Shown: positions 35,575 to 43,726, counted from the first letter of the stretch. The stretch: DNA of 50,505 nucleotides from Opitutaceae bacterium (GCA_005792355.1 SXSC01000009.1:1-50505), one strand, 5' to 3'. Notes: generated by a model not told the origin, from the letters alone. Translations and numbers: made by a program.

Positions 35575-36521
35575 TTGTCGAAATAGTAGAAGAACCGCGG
35601 CGACGTCCCCATCTCCTCCTTGAGCTGGATGAAGACCCGCTTCTCGCGCAGGATGTGCGAGACCTCGCTGTTCGGATCGCGGATGTTGCCGAATTTGCGG
35701 GCGCCCACCGGGCACACTTCAAGGCACGCGGGATATTTGCCCACCCGGGTGCGCTGAATGCAGAAGTGGCATTTCTCCATCACCCCCTGCTGGCGCGGCC
35801 GGTTGCCGAGGTAGGCCATCTCGGGGTTGAGGCGCTCCTTGGGGATCTCCGGCTTGGCAAAATTGAACCGGCGGGCCCAGTAGGGACACGCGGCTTCGCA
35901 GTAGCGGCAGCCGATGCACCAGTCATAGTCGATCACCGTGATGCCGTCCTTCTCCTGCCAGGTGGCGTTGACGGGGCAGACCTTCACGCAGGGAGGGTTT
36001 TCGCACTGCTGGCACTGCACCGGCATGTAGAAGAAGCCCTTTTCCGGGACCTGCTTGGGGTCGTAGCGATGCTCCGCCTTCTCCAGATCGAGCGAGCCGT
36101 GCGGCAGGCGCAACACGCGGATGTATTGAATTTCCGGATTCCTCGACTGGTTGTTTTCCGCCACGCAGGCGTGGACGCATTTGCGGCAGCCGATGCAGCG
36201 GGTGAGGTTGAGACAGTAAACGAACTCCACCCCGTCCATCGGCTTGAGGTCGCGCACGTGGGGGCGCACGCCGTACTGGCGCTGCACATCCTTTTCGATC
36301 CGGGCGAGGACCCTGGTCATCTCATCCGGCGTGAGCTCCTTGTAGTATTTCTGCAGGAACTCCTCGGTGGAGGTGAAATCTTTCAGCTCGCGCAACGGCG
36401 AGAGGCTCGCGGCCAGCGCGGCGAGACCGGAAAAGGCGGCGGAGCCGCGCAAAAAGCTCCGGCGGGTCAGCGCTTTGTCGGAGGTCTTGTCCGGCGTGGT
36501 AAATGGGTGGGGCGCGGCCAT
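35571..36521 (-). CDS. Tat-exported ferredoxin-like 4x[4Fe-4S] protein (NrfC/DsrO/HmeA type)
   Basis: A 316-residue Fe-S subunit. Twin-arginine signal at ALTRRSFLRGSAAFSGLAAL. After an extra helical stretch of about 60 residues absent from the paralogue at 31398 (TSTEEFLQKYYKELTPDEM and onward) come the four cysteine groups: CIGCRKCVHACVAEN, CQQCENPPCVKVCPVNA, CIGCRYCEAACPYW and CHFCIQRTRVGKYPACLEVCPVGA. The start lies one base after the tetrahaem gene stop and the end overlaps the NrfD-cNMP start (ATGA), so it is a coupled subunit. Predicted to pass electrons in the periplasm between the NrfD core and the tetrahaem cytochrome. Confidence 0.92.
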   Translation of the reverse strand: MAAPHPFTTPDKTSDKALTRRSFLRGSAAFSGLAALAASLSPLRELKDFTSTEEFLQKYYKELTPDEMTRVLARIEKDVQRQYGVRPHVRDLKPMDGVEFVYCLNLTRCIGCRKCVHACVAENNQSRNPEIQYIRVLRLPHGSLDLEKAEHRYDPKQVPEKGFFYMPVQCQQCENPPCVKVCPVNATWQEKDGITVIDYDWCIGCRYCEAACPYWARRFNFAKPEIPKERLNPEMAYLGNRPRQQGVMEKCHFCIQRTRVGKYPACLEVCPVGARKFGNIRDPNSEVSHILREKRVFIQLKEEMGTSPRFFYYFDK

Positions 36522-36522
36522 G

Positions 36523-37212
36523 TCAGTGGGTGGGTTTTACGTTGGCGGCGGCGGGGCTGGTCACAGCCGTCGCGGCCGCGTCATGCAGGGAATGCGGGCC
36601 GGGGGCGGGCGGGCGCGTCGGGATTTGCGGCGCGTGGGGATTGTGGCAGTTGACGCAGGCGAGGCGCTGTGCCGGGCCGATCTTGGTGTCCCAATGGCCC
36701 GAGATGCGACCGTGGGCGCCCGCTTCCCAGTCACGGTAGGTCGGACCGTGGCAACTGCCGCACAGCGGGGTGCTGTTGTCGAATTTCAGCTCGCGGCCGT
36801 CGCGCACCTGCAGCGTGAGAAGATTGGCCTCGTTGTGGCAGTTGTAACAGAGATTGTTCCGGTCGTGCGAACCGTGGCCCAGCTCGATGTTCGCGTGTTC
36901 CTTCGGGATGATGATCTTGTGGTTGGCGTCGTAGCGGATGGGCGGCGGTTTGTTTTTCTCGTGGCAAGCGTAGCAGTCGAAGTCGGACATGTCCTCCTTC
37001 GCCTTGATCATGTCGGCATAGCTGCGCCGCCACGGGGTCGTCTCCAGAAACTTCACGTCCACGAGCGGGATGGCCGGCTTTGCCGGCACCCGCCCCCAGA
37101 GGTCGGCCACAAACAACACCGCCAGGCCGGCAAAGGTGATGCCGAGCCCGGCCAGAATGGTGTTGGTCCGCGCGCCACGCCGGCCCGGGGACGTTGGCTG
37201 GGACGGATTCAT
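36523..37212 (-). CDS. Membrane-anchored tetrahaem c-type cytochrome
   Basis: A 229-residue protein with a single N-terminal membrane anchor (residues 18-40, TILAGLGITFAGLAVLFVADL) and four CXXCH motifs: CYACH, CYNCH, CGSCH and CVNCH, plus several free histidines (LGHGSHDR, AHGRISGHW) that could serve as distal ligands. The tail is Pro/Ala-rich. This layout resembles the cytochrome subunit that accompanies NrfD/Fe-S modules in CbcS-like complexes. It is 17 bases after the monohaem gene and one base before the Fe-S gene. Confidence 0.87.
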   Translation of the reverse strand: MNPSQPTSPGRRGARTNTILAGLGITFAGLAVLFVADLWGRVPAKPAIPLVDVKFLETTPWRRSYADMIKAKEDMSDFDCYACHEKNKPPPIRYDANHKIIIPKEHANIELGHGSHDRNNLCYNCHNEANLLTLQVRDGRELKFDNSTPLCGSCHGPTYRDWEAGAHGRISGHWDTKIGPAQRLACVNCHNPHAPQIPTRPPAPGPHSLHDAAATAVTSPAAANVKPTH

Positions 37213-37229
37213 GGCGGTGGCTGGACCGG

Positions 37230-37565
37230 CTACTTTTTCAGGGCGCGGACGTGAGCGACGAGCGCCTTCATGTCGGCGTCGTTCAGATTTTCGGCCGGTT
37301 TCATCTGCACCTTGCCCTCCTTGTCCTTGAGACCTTCCTTGATGGACTTCAGAGCGGCTTCATCGGTGAATTTGGCCTGCACCTTGGCATCGGTGAGGTC
37401 GGCGATGGCGAGTTTCTTGCCCATCTTGGTATCGCCCTTGCCCGATTCGCCGTGGCACTTGGCACAGTGTTCGCTCCAGTTGGCGGCCGCATCGGCGGCG
37501 AAGGCGGAGAAGGCAAAGGCCGCGGCGGCGCCGGCGATCGTGAGGAGGGTGCGGGAGGTTTTCAT
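37230..37565 (-). CDS. Periplasmic monohaem cytochrome c (class I)
   Basis: A 111-residue paralogue of the cytochrome at 32688; the two are very similar across their whole length (NWSEHCAKCHGESGKGDTKM versus NWTEHCAKCHGPDGRGQTKM, and DAKVQAKFTDE in both). Signal peptide ends near residue 24 (FAFSAFA). Axial Met candidate in KVQMKPAENL. The ATG at 37565 is used; 37577 is also in frame. First gene of the operon ending in the NrfD-cNMP gene, showing that the whole four-gene unit has been duplicated. Confidence 0.92.
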   Translation of the reverse strand: MKTSRTLLTIAGAAAAFAFSAFAADAAANWSEHCAKCHGESGKGDTKMGKKLAIADLTDAKVQAKFTDEAALKSIKEGLKDKEGKVQMKPAENLNDADMKALVAHVRALKK

Positions 37566-38017
37566 AAGAGGGAACATGGGTGGGTTGAGTTGGGAAAAGC
37601 GCACCCGCGGGATCGGGGGCACGCCGACACTATCGGAAAATTGTGCGCAGTCCGCTCGGCGCATTTTGTCGGTCGCACCGCATTTCTTGCGGGAATGATG
37701 CTGGATCGCGCATCCGTTGTCGTAGCCCGAAGGTCGGCCCGCGCGGCCCGGGGCCACTGCCCGTCGACGGCAGGCCAGCCAAGGGTGTTTCCCGCCGTGT
37801 CTTTCTCTTTCCCCTGTCTGGTTCTCTTTCTCCTCCGGGAAATCCACGACCGCCTGAGGAGTAAAAATCCCCGGAGCAAGCTGCGGAGCAATGGAGGGTC
37901 CACCTCTGCGTGGACCGAGACGAGCAACCGGACGGTGACAGCCGTAGATCTGCGCGTGTGGGCTTGGTTCGCTCTATGTCTGGCTATCCGAGTACAGAGA
38001 CCAACATGTTGGTCAAA

Positions 38018-38101
38018 AGGTGGGGCCCGGCGCTCCGAGCCGGCCTCCTTCAATTCGGTGCGTCGTTCCGCAAAGTCCGGCTCGGAGAGCCGGCCCCACC
38101 T
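38018..38101. repeat. GC-rich inverted repeat (REP-like)
   Basis: Arms at 38018-38043 and 38077-38101 pair almost completely; core GGCTCGGAGAGCCGGCCCCA. Preceded at 37999-38014 by the perfect palindrome GACCAACATGTTGGTC. Confidence 0.8.
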
Positions 38102-38564
38102 CGGAATTTGACTACCGACCGATCGCTTCGTATGGCCTGCGGCTGCGCAGCCTCTTTTTCCGAGCGCAGTCTCGGAAAAAAATGCCGCTACACCGTTCGC
38201 ATTTCTTGTTACGCTGCGAGGAACTTTAGGCGAAGGTCCAGGCGGATCGACCGCTAATCGGATTTCATCAATGGATGAAACCTTCAAGGTGCGCTTCGGC
38301 TCATCGCCTACGCGGCAAAGTTCTGGGGTTCGCTCATCGCGAACTTACCAGTCTGCGATGGGCAGACCCCATAACCTGCCACCGCAGGCGATGAGCCGGA
38401 GGGGTGTCCCAAGGTTTCGCCCCATTGGCGAAACTCATTAGCGTTTCTTCCCTCTGCGTTCTACCGTAATTCCGCTGGTTGCGGCTCCGCCGCGCTGCGT
38501 ATCCCTGTTTTATTCGTGTCCGTCCGTGGCTGAACCAGCACAATGGATCCGCCCTGTGCGATAC

Positions 38565-38692
38565 TTGCCAAGCCTTGCGTGAATATCGGCAAACGATGCG
38601 TATCCAATACGGCCCGGCTCAGGCATAAACAAATGCGACGATCCAGCTTCCCCTGTTTTTCCCCCCGCAAGGTCAACCCGTACTCCCCCGCC
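38565..38692 (+). promoter_or_regulatory. Leader of multihaem-porin operon 1, conserved with operon 2
   Basis: Shares with 42797-42924 the block TTGCCAAGCCYTGC exactly 128 bases before the ATG, a GGCATAAA box followed by GCGACGA, and CGTACTCCC.CGCCATGAAA at the start codon. GGCATAAA is a plausible -10 region; no clear -35 was identified. Confidence 0.55.
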
Positions 38693-39493
38693 ATGAAACT
38701 ACGCCCGCGCCTGACTCAAAACACCCTCATCTTCGGCGGCATCGCCGCCTGGGGCCTGCTGCTCATTTCCTGCGTGGCGGTGAACCGCACCATGCTCGTG
38801 CCGCCGCACGTCGCCGGCGCGGAATTCGTCGGCTCGAAACAGTGTACGGAATGCCATGAAGACCAGACCGAGCACTTCGACGGCGCCACGCACGCCCGTC
38901 TCAATCTCACCGAGGCCAAGGTCGGCGACACCGGCTGCGAATCGTGCCACGGCCCCGGCAGCCTTCATGTGAAGTCAGGCGGCACCAAGGGCACGATCGT
39001 CAATCCGAGGAAGTCGCCCGAGACCTGCTTCCAGTGCCATCTCGACAAGCGCGCGCAATTCAGCCTGCCGAACAGCCATCAGGTCTTGAACGGCAAGATG
39101 GGCTGCGGCGACTGCCACGATCCGCACAAGGGCAACGCCATCGTCGGCACCGGGGTCGATCTCGAGGGCATGAACGCCACCTGCACCAAGTGTCACACGC
39201 AGCAAAAAGGGCCGTTCGTCTATGAACACTCGGCCATGCGCGAGGGCTGCGTGGCCTGCCATAATCCGCACGGCACGGTCAACGCGAAGATGCTCGTCGC
39301 CCGCGACGCCAACCTCTGTTTGCGCTGCCACCTCGAGGCGCCCGACGCCGGCTCTTCCGGCCAGATCAACGCCAACTCGATCCGGCGCACCAACGAGAAT
39401 CACAGCCCGCGGCTCATGCAGGGCACCTGCTGGAGCGCCAGCTGCCACGAGCAACCGCACGGTTCCAACGCCAGCTACCACTTCCGCAACTGA
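38693..39493 (+). CDS. MtrA/DmsE-like multihaem c-type cytochrome lipoprotein 1
   Basis: A 266-residue cytochrome. Positive n-region MKLRPRLTQN, hydrophobic stretch to the lipobox-like LISC (Cys27), suggesting a lipid anchor or uncleaved membrane anchor. Seven CXXCH motifs start at residues 51, 82, 112, 138, 164, 186 and 209 (CTECH, CESCH, CFQCH, CGDCH, CTKCH, CVACH, CLRCH); an eighth, longer motif CWSASCH (CX4CH, residue 246) is followed by HGSN. DmsE/MtrA/PioA proteins use ten haems, so this is a shortened relative. The porin gene follows after 21 bases, so the two most likely form an outer-membrane electron conduit. Confidence 0.88.
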   Translation: MKLRPRLTQNTLIFGGIAAWGLLLISCVAVNRTMLVPPHVAGAEFVGSKQCTECHEDQTEHFDGATHARLNLTEAKVGDTGCESCHGPGSLHVKSGGTKGTIVNPRKSPETCFQCHLDKRAQFSLPNSHQVLNGKMGCGDCHDPHKGNAIVGTGVDLEGMNATCTKCHTQQKGPFVYEHSAMREGCVACHNPHGTVNAKMLVARDANLCLRCHLEAPDAGSSGQINANSIRRTNENHSPRLMQGTCWSASCHEQPHGSNASYHFRN

Positions 39494-39514
39494 ACGCACC
39501 CAACTACGCACGCC

Positions 39515-41791
39515 ATGAATACCAAGATTCTCCCCCTCATTTGTCGCGCCGGCGTTCTTGCGGGCGGCCTGCTTCTCGTCCCGGGCTTCACCGCCCTCGC
39601 CGCGGACAAAGCCGAGGCTGACGCCTTCCCGCACAACGAGAGCTACGTCAAGATCACCGGCCAGGCGGCCGCGGTCAGCGGCAGTGACACTTCGTTTCAA
39701 AGCCGCACCCGGCAACCGGCCGGCGGCGGCGCCGGCATCGAGGAACTCCACATCGTGAAAGAACTCTCGAAGACCAGTTCGCTCGTCATCGAAGGCAAGG
39801 CCCTCACCGGTGCCGAGGATTACCTCGGCAGTTTCAAGCTCACGAAAAATGACGTCGGATCGGTCGACTTCGGCTACAAACGCTTCCGCACGTTTTACGA
39901 CGGCGTGAGCGCTTTCTTCCCGACGAACGGCCAGTGGAACACGCTCGCCGACCAGGATCTCCACGTCGATCGCAGCAAGTTCTGGATCGAAGCCACCCTC
40001 GCCAAGCCGGGCGCTGCGGTCGTGACCCTGCGCTACGTCAATGAACTCCGCAGCGGCAAGAAAGACTCCACGATCTGGGGTTCGTCGGCCCTGACCGGCC
40101 TGCCCTTCAATCTGGCGCCGAACGTCGTCAACCCCATCCGCAAGATGTCCCCCAGTTATATCAAACTCGGCGAGCGGCACGAAGCGGTGGAACTCGTCGT
40201 GAAGCACAAGATCGGCAAGACCAACCTGCGGCTCGAACTGCTCGGGGACCAGTTCAACAACGTCGACACCCGCTACGTCACCAATTTCCCCGGAGATGTC
40301 ATCCCCTGGTCCATTGCCAGCCTGTCCACGACGGTTCCGGCGGGGCAGTTGGCGAGTCCCCAGAATGTGGCGAAAGCCGCTGCTCCCTCCTCGAGTTGGA
40401 ACAATCAGGTCCTGATCGCCGAAACGGAAGGGATGAAAGCGAAGACGGCGGGCGTCATGTTCGAGGCTGACACCCCGTTGAGCAGCAAGCTCACCTTCAA
40501 GGTCAACGGCCACTACGAGTTGATCCACACCACGGTCGTCGGCGACCGGCCGCTGATCACCAGCACCCCGACCGCCACCGGCGTGGTGCCCGTCACCACG
40601 AACAATTACTCCGGCCTGACCGGCGGCACGCGGCTGAAGAACCTGGTCGGAAATGTCGCCTTGGACTGGAAACCCACCAAGGCGATCTTCGTGAAGTTCG
40701 CCTACCGCGCGCAGGAGGAATATGTCCGCGGCTCGAGCAACTATACGGTCATCGCCGCCGCCGCCCCGGCCGGATCACCCGCCGGCACCCCCGCGACGGT
40801 GCTCACCTCCACCCCGCGCCTCGGCTGGGCCAAGCTCCAGCAGGATGTCCAGACCCCCGTGCTCGAATTTCGCTATACTGGTATCAAGGATCTCTCCGTC
40901 TATTTCAGCGGAAGCCAGCGCGATCTGAGCGGGGTGGAGCGCAACACCTCCGCCTTCAACCCGCTGACCTCCACCACCGGCTTCGGCACGCTCGCCATCC
41001 AAAACGTCACCGAAGACCACGGCAACTATACGCTTGGCGCGAATTGGAAGGCTTCGTCCTTCTTCACGCTGCGCGCTGAGGCGTTTGAAAAGGGCCACAC
41101 GACCAACACGGCGGGCTTCGAGTCCCGGGTGGGCGATTACTACCTGCTCGATTCCAACTACACGGGCTTCAAACTCTCGGCGGTCGCCCGGCCGTCGCCC
41201 GTCCTCGGCTTTACCACCCGCTACGTGAACCAACGCGGCAAAATGCAGGTGACGGGATTTCTCCCGGCGTTTCCCGCCTACGACTCGCTCAACTCGAGGT
41301 ACCACACCTTCTGCGAGAGCATCGACTGGACGCCCAACAAGTCCCTCTACGTGCAGCTCAACGCCAACATGGTCTACCACGTGATCAGCACGGTCTACCC
41401 GCGCGCCGGCGTCACCCCGGCGGTCGTGAACGCCGCGGGGCTGACCACCGCCAACGCATTCGATTCGAACCGTGTGCTCCAGAACTCCAACAACGACTAC
41501 CTGACCGCGGGCCTGATCACCGGCTGGACCGTCGACAAGGATACGGACGCCCAGATCCAGTGGAATCACTACGAGGCAAACAACGGCAACGCCGCGCTGG
41601 CCGCCCTGACGCTGCCCTACGGCGTCGCGGTGAAGGACACCACCATCACCGTCGGGATCAAGCACCGGTTCTCGGACAAGTGGATGGGCCACGCCAAGGT
41701 CGGTTACTTCGACAGCAAGAACGACACCACTGGCGGCCGGACAAACTACCATGGCCCGATGGCGTACCTGTCGTTCGAATACGGGCTGTAG
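39515..41791 (+). CDS. MtrB/PioB-like outer-membrane beta-barrel protein 1
   Basis: A 758-residue exported protein with a signal peptide (cleavage near ALAA, residue 29). The mature protein is made of alternating amphipathic strands with aromatic ends throughout (LVIEGKALTG, VDFGYKRFRTFYDG, VTLRYVNELRSGKKDS, LEFRYTGIKDLSVYFSG) and ends in LSFEYGL, near a typical outer-membrane C-terminus. The RTFYDG...FFP block is shared with the second copy. It has no CXXC motif near the N-terminus, unlike Shewanella MtrB. In MtrAB/PioAB such a barrel sheathes the multihaem cytochrome across the outer membrane. A terminator follows at 41820. Confidence 0.87.
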   Translation: MNTKILPLICRAGVLAGGLLLVPGFTALAADKAEADAFPHNESYVKITGQAAAVSGSDTSFQSRTRQPAGGGAGIEELHIVKELSKTSSLVIEGKALTGAEDYLGSFKLTKNDVGSVDFGYKRFRTFYDGVSAFFPTNGQWNTLADQDLHVDRSKFWIEATLAKPGAAVVTLRYVNELRSGKKDSTIWGSSALTGLPFNLAPNVVNPIRKMSPSYIKLGERHEAVELVVKHKIGKTNLRLELLGDQFNNVDTRYVTNFPGDVIPWSIASLSTTVPAGQLASPQNVAKAAAPSSSWNNQVLIAETEGMKAKTAGVMFEADTPLSSKLTFKVNGHYELIHTTVVGDRPLITSTPTATGVVPVTTNNYSGLTGGTRLKNLVGNVALDWKPTKAIFVKFAYRAQEEYVRGSSNYTVIAAAAPAGSPAGTPATVLTSTPRLGWAKLQQDVQTPVLEFRYTGIKDLSVYFSGSQRDLSGVERNTSAFNPLTSTTGFGTLAIQNVTEDHGNYTLGANWKASSFFTLRAEAFEKGHTTNTAGFESRVGDYYLLDSNYTGFKLSAVARPSPVLGFTTRYVNQRGKMQVTGFLPAFPAYDSLNSRYHTFCESIDWTPNKSLYVQLNANMVYHVISTVYPRAGVTPAVVNAAGLTTANAFDSNRVLQNSNNDYLTAGLITGWTVDKDTDAQIQWNHYEANNGNAALAALTLPYGVAVKDTTITVGIKHRFSDKWMGHAKVGYFDSKNDTTGGRTNYHGPMAYLSFEYGL

Positions 41792-41819
41792 GATCTGCGA
41801 TTTTGTTACCCCCGAATAA

Positions 41820-41865
41820 GGCCGGCCGTGGCGCATGTGGGTGCGTCGCGGCCGGCCGCTTTTTT
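41820..41865 (+). terminator. Rho-independent terminator of multihaem-porin operon 1
   Basis: Stem GGCCGGCCG (41820-41828) with CGGCCGGCC (41849-41857) and six T from 41860. Nearly identical in sequence, including the loop GCGCATGTGGGTGCGT, to the terminator of operon 2. Confidence 0.85.
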
Positions 41866-41939
41866 GGCCGGCGCCCGGCGGTGGGCCTGACCTCGCTCCA
41901 CGCCGAGGCCGGAGAAAGCATGAATCCATTTTTGCACCA

Positions 41940-42030
41940 CGCTTGGCCCGGAGATCATGGAATCGCAGCCGTCATCATTGAGAGAAAAACGACCTCCGTT
42001 TTCGGGAAATAGCCCGGCGCAGAAAAATGC
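41940..42030. repeat. Intergenic repeat family B, copy 2
   Basis: Resembles 30034-30120 from GCTTGGCCCGGAGAT through CCGTTTTCGGGAAATAGCCCGG. The inverted CCTCCCGCAGATTCAGAAA block follows at 42035-42053. Confidence 0.65.
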
Positions 42031-42100
42031 GGGACCTCCCGCAGATTCAGAAAGGCCACAGATGCCAAGCCGGATCGATTCAGTCGAAGTGCGTTTCATC

Positions 42101-42198
42101 GCTGAAAGCGAAAACACCAAAAGGCGGAACCCGATGTCCTCATCGGGTTGTGGTTCGTACGCTCGCAGATCAGCCCGTCGGGGACAACGGGCTCCACC
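42101..42198. repeat. Intergenic repeat family A, copy 2
   Basis: Inverted match to 22319-22415, with the perfect hairpin AACCCGATG-TCCT-CATCGGGTT at 42127-42148 and CGTACGCTCGCAGATCAGC beyond it. Confidence 0.7.
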
Positions 42199-42790
42199 TC
42201 GGACTGAATCGTCACGGCTTGGCCGCTGACGCAACCGGTCCCCCGAAGGCTTGGCGAAGGTGGCGGGCGCGACCTGCCCGCCGCATCTTTCATGGCACAA
42301 TCTCCCGGGCAAATCGTGCCGCGCAAGAGCCCGGCGGTCGCGGGCGCCTACGTATCCGACTAGTTCTTACATCGAACCGGCGGCCGCCCGTTGCCGCACC
42401 CGGCCCGCCGATCGGGCGTTTCTCCCGATGGCCGGTCCGGTCGAACGGGCACCAACCTTTTTCGGTCGCGGACGGCGGCGTCCGGGACCCTGAGACCCTC
42501 GGCAAGCGCGGGGCCTGGTCGAATGCGCGTTGTCGCAGCCGCAGCTTTACGAATCGGCGCCAACAAAGCGGCGCCCTCCGAAGGATTTACCACTACCGTC
42601 AGTCTTTAGACGCCCCCAACCGGTCACCCTAATGATAAGCGCAGAAGCTTTAATTATTTCTGAATTAGAAGCGGACGATTTCAGACTCAAGTTTCCTGCC
42701 AATAGTTCTTCATTTTTCGCGTTATTTCATATGATTTTGTGTAATTTCATTTAGGCGCGCCATGCATTAGCAGAACGAATTCCTTGTGAT

Positions 42791-42830
42791 CATGAATTGC
42801 CAAGCCCTGCTGTGTTCTCAGCAATTCATG
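42791..42830. promoter_or_regulatory. Inverted repeat upstream of multihaem-porin operon 2
   Basis: Perfect 10-base arms CATGAATTGC (42791-42800) and GCAATTCATG (42821-42830) with a 20-base spacer. It overlaps the conserved TTGCCAAGCCYTGC block and could be a regulator site; operon 1 has only a weaker TTGCC...GGCAA equivalent. Confidence 0.55.
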
Positions 42831-42924
42831 GGCAGTCAACGAGCCGCGCTTTGGGCATAAATACCGGCGACGAATTAGTTGCCCAGAAAATCACCCTGTC
42901 CCAGCCAAACCGTACTCCCTCGCC
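42797..42924 (+). promoter_or_regulatory. Leader of multihaem-porin operon 2, conserved with operon 1
   Basis: Contains TTGCCAAGCCCTGC 128 bases before the ATG, GGCATAAATACCGGCGACGA with the likely -10 box, and CGTACTCCCTCGCCATGAAA. Same order and spacing as upstream of the operon at 38693. Confidence 0.55.
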
Positions 42925-43707
42925 ATGAAATTACGCCCGCGACTGACTCAAAATTCCCTCCTCTTCGGCGGAGTGGCCGCCTGGGGCCTGCTCCTTATTT
43001 CCTGTGTATCGGTGAACCGCACCATGCTCGCGCCGCCGTTCATCGCCGGCGCGGTATTCGTCGGCGACAAGGCCTGCGCTGAATGCCACGCCGACACCAC
43101 CGATCATTTCGCCGCCGCGACGCACGCCAAGATCTCGCTCGTCGAGCCGGGCTCGAAGATCGGCGCCACCGGCTGCGAGTCCTGCCATGGCGCCGGCAGC
43201 ATCCATGTGAAGGCCGGCGGCAGCAGGGGCACCATCGTCAACCCCGACAAGTCGCCCGAGACCTGCTTTGCGTGCCACCTCGACAAGCGCGGTCAGTTCA
43301 GCCTCCCGCACGCACACGGGGTCGCGAGCGGCAAGATGGGCTGCAGCGAGTGTCACGATCCGCACCAGGGCAAGGCCATCAAGGGCACCGGCGCCTCGTT
43401 GCACACCCAGGCCGAGTCCTGCACCGAGTGCCACACCGCGCAAAAGGGGCCGTATATCTTCAAGCACAACGCCATGAAGGAAGGCTGCACCGCGTGCCAT
43501 AACCCGCATGGCTCGGTGAACAACAAGATGCTCAACGCCCCGGATTCGAACCTGTGCCTGCAGTGCCATGCCACCGGTTCCAACCCCGGCCAGCTGTTCG
43601 CCTTTGGTCGCGACCACGTCGGCAATCCGGTCAACGGCACGTGCTGGGTCGCGGGCTGCCACGAGGCGGTCCACGGCTCCAACGTCAGCCACGCCCTGCG
43701 TTTCTAA
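42925..43707 (+). CDS. MtrA/DmsE-like multihaem c-type cytochrome lipoprotein 2
   Basis: A 260-residue close paralogue of the cytochrome at 38693, beginning with the same MKLRPRLTQN and the same LLISC lipobox-like sequence. Seven CXXCH motifs (CAECH, CESCH, CFACH, CSECH, CTECH, CTACH, CLQCH) and a final CX4CH motif, CWVAGCH, followed by HGSN, as in copy 1. The porin gene begins 19 bases after the stop. It probably carries electrons through the barrel of copy 2. Differences from copy 1 are spread through the protein, so the duplication is not recent. Confidence 0.88.
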   Translation: MKLRPRLTQNSLLFGGVAAWGLLLISCVSVNRTMLAPPFIAGAVFVGDKACAECHADTTDHFAAATHAKISLVEPGSKIGATGCESCHGAGSIHVKAGGSRGTIVNPDKSPETCFACHLDKRGQFSLPHAHGVASGKMGCSECHDPHQGKAIKGTGASLHTQAESCTECHTAQKGPYIFKHNAMKEGCTACHNPHGSVNNKMLNAPDSNLCLQCHATGSNPGQLFAFGRDHVGNPVNGTCWVAGCHEAVHGSNVSHALRF

Positions 43708-43726
43708 CCCGCCAACCGACACCCAT

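Larger units (their letters stand above)
37566..38692. other. 1.1-kb divergent intergenic region without a convincing gene
   Basis: Open frames here show no signal, domain or ribosome binding site. Contents: a candidate shared motif at 37665-37688 upstream of the monohaem gene, a 16-base palindrome GACCAACATGTTGGTC at 37999-38014, an inverted repeat at 38018-38101, several copies of GATGAGC/GCTCATC-type short words around 38270-38400, and the leader of the multihaem-porin operon from 38565. Confidence 0.6.
41866..42796. other. Intergenic region between the two multihaem-porin operons
   Basis: No gene seen. It contains copies of repeat families B (41940-42030) and A (42101-42198), GC-rich unassigned sequence to about 42600, and an abrupt AT-rich stretch at 42633-42755 before the leader of operon 2. 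Confidence 0.6.

Noticed and set aside
37566..38692. Possible small genes in the 1.1-kb gap, for example around 37910-38257
   Set aside because: The frames run through inverted repeats, have no ribosome binding site and no recognisable protein features.
41957..42229. Short open frame through repeat family A, matching a frame at 22135-22443
   Set aside because: The peptide resemblance (NPMSSSG...) is explained by the DNA repeat with its hairpin; there is no start context or conservation outside the repeat.
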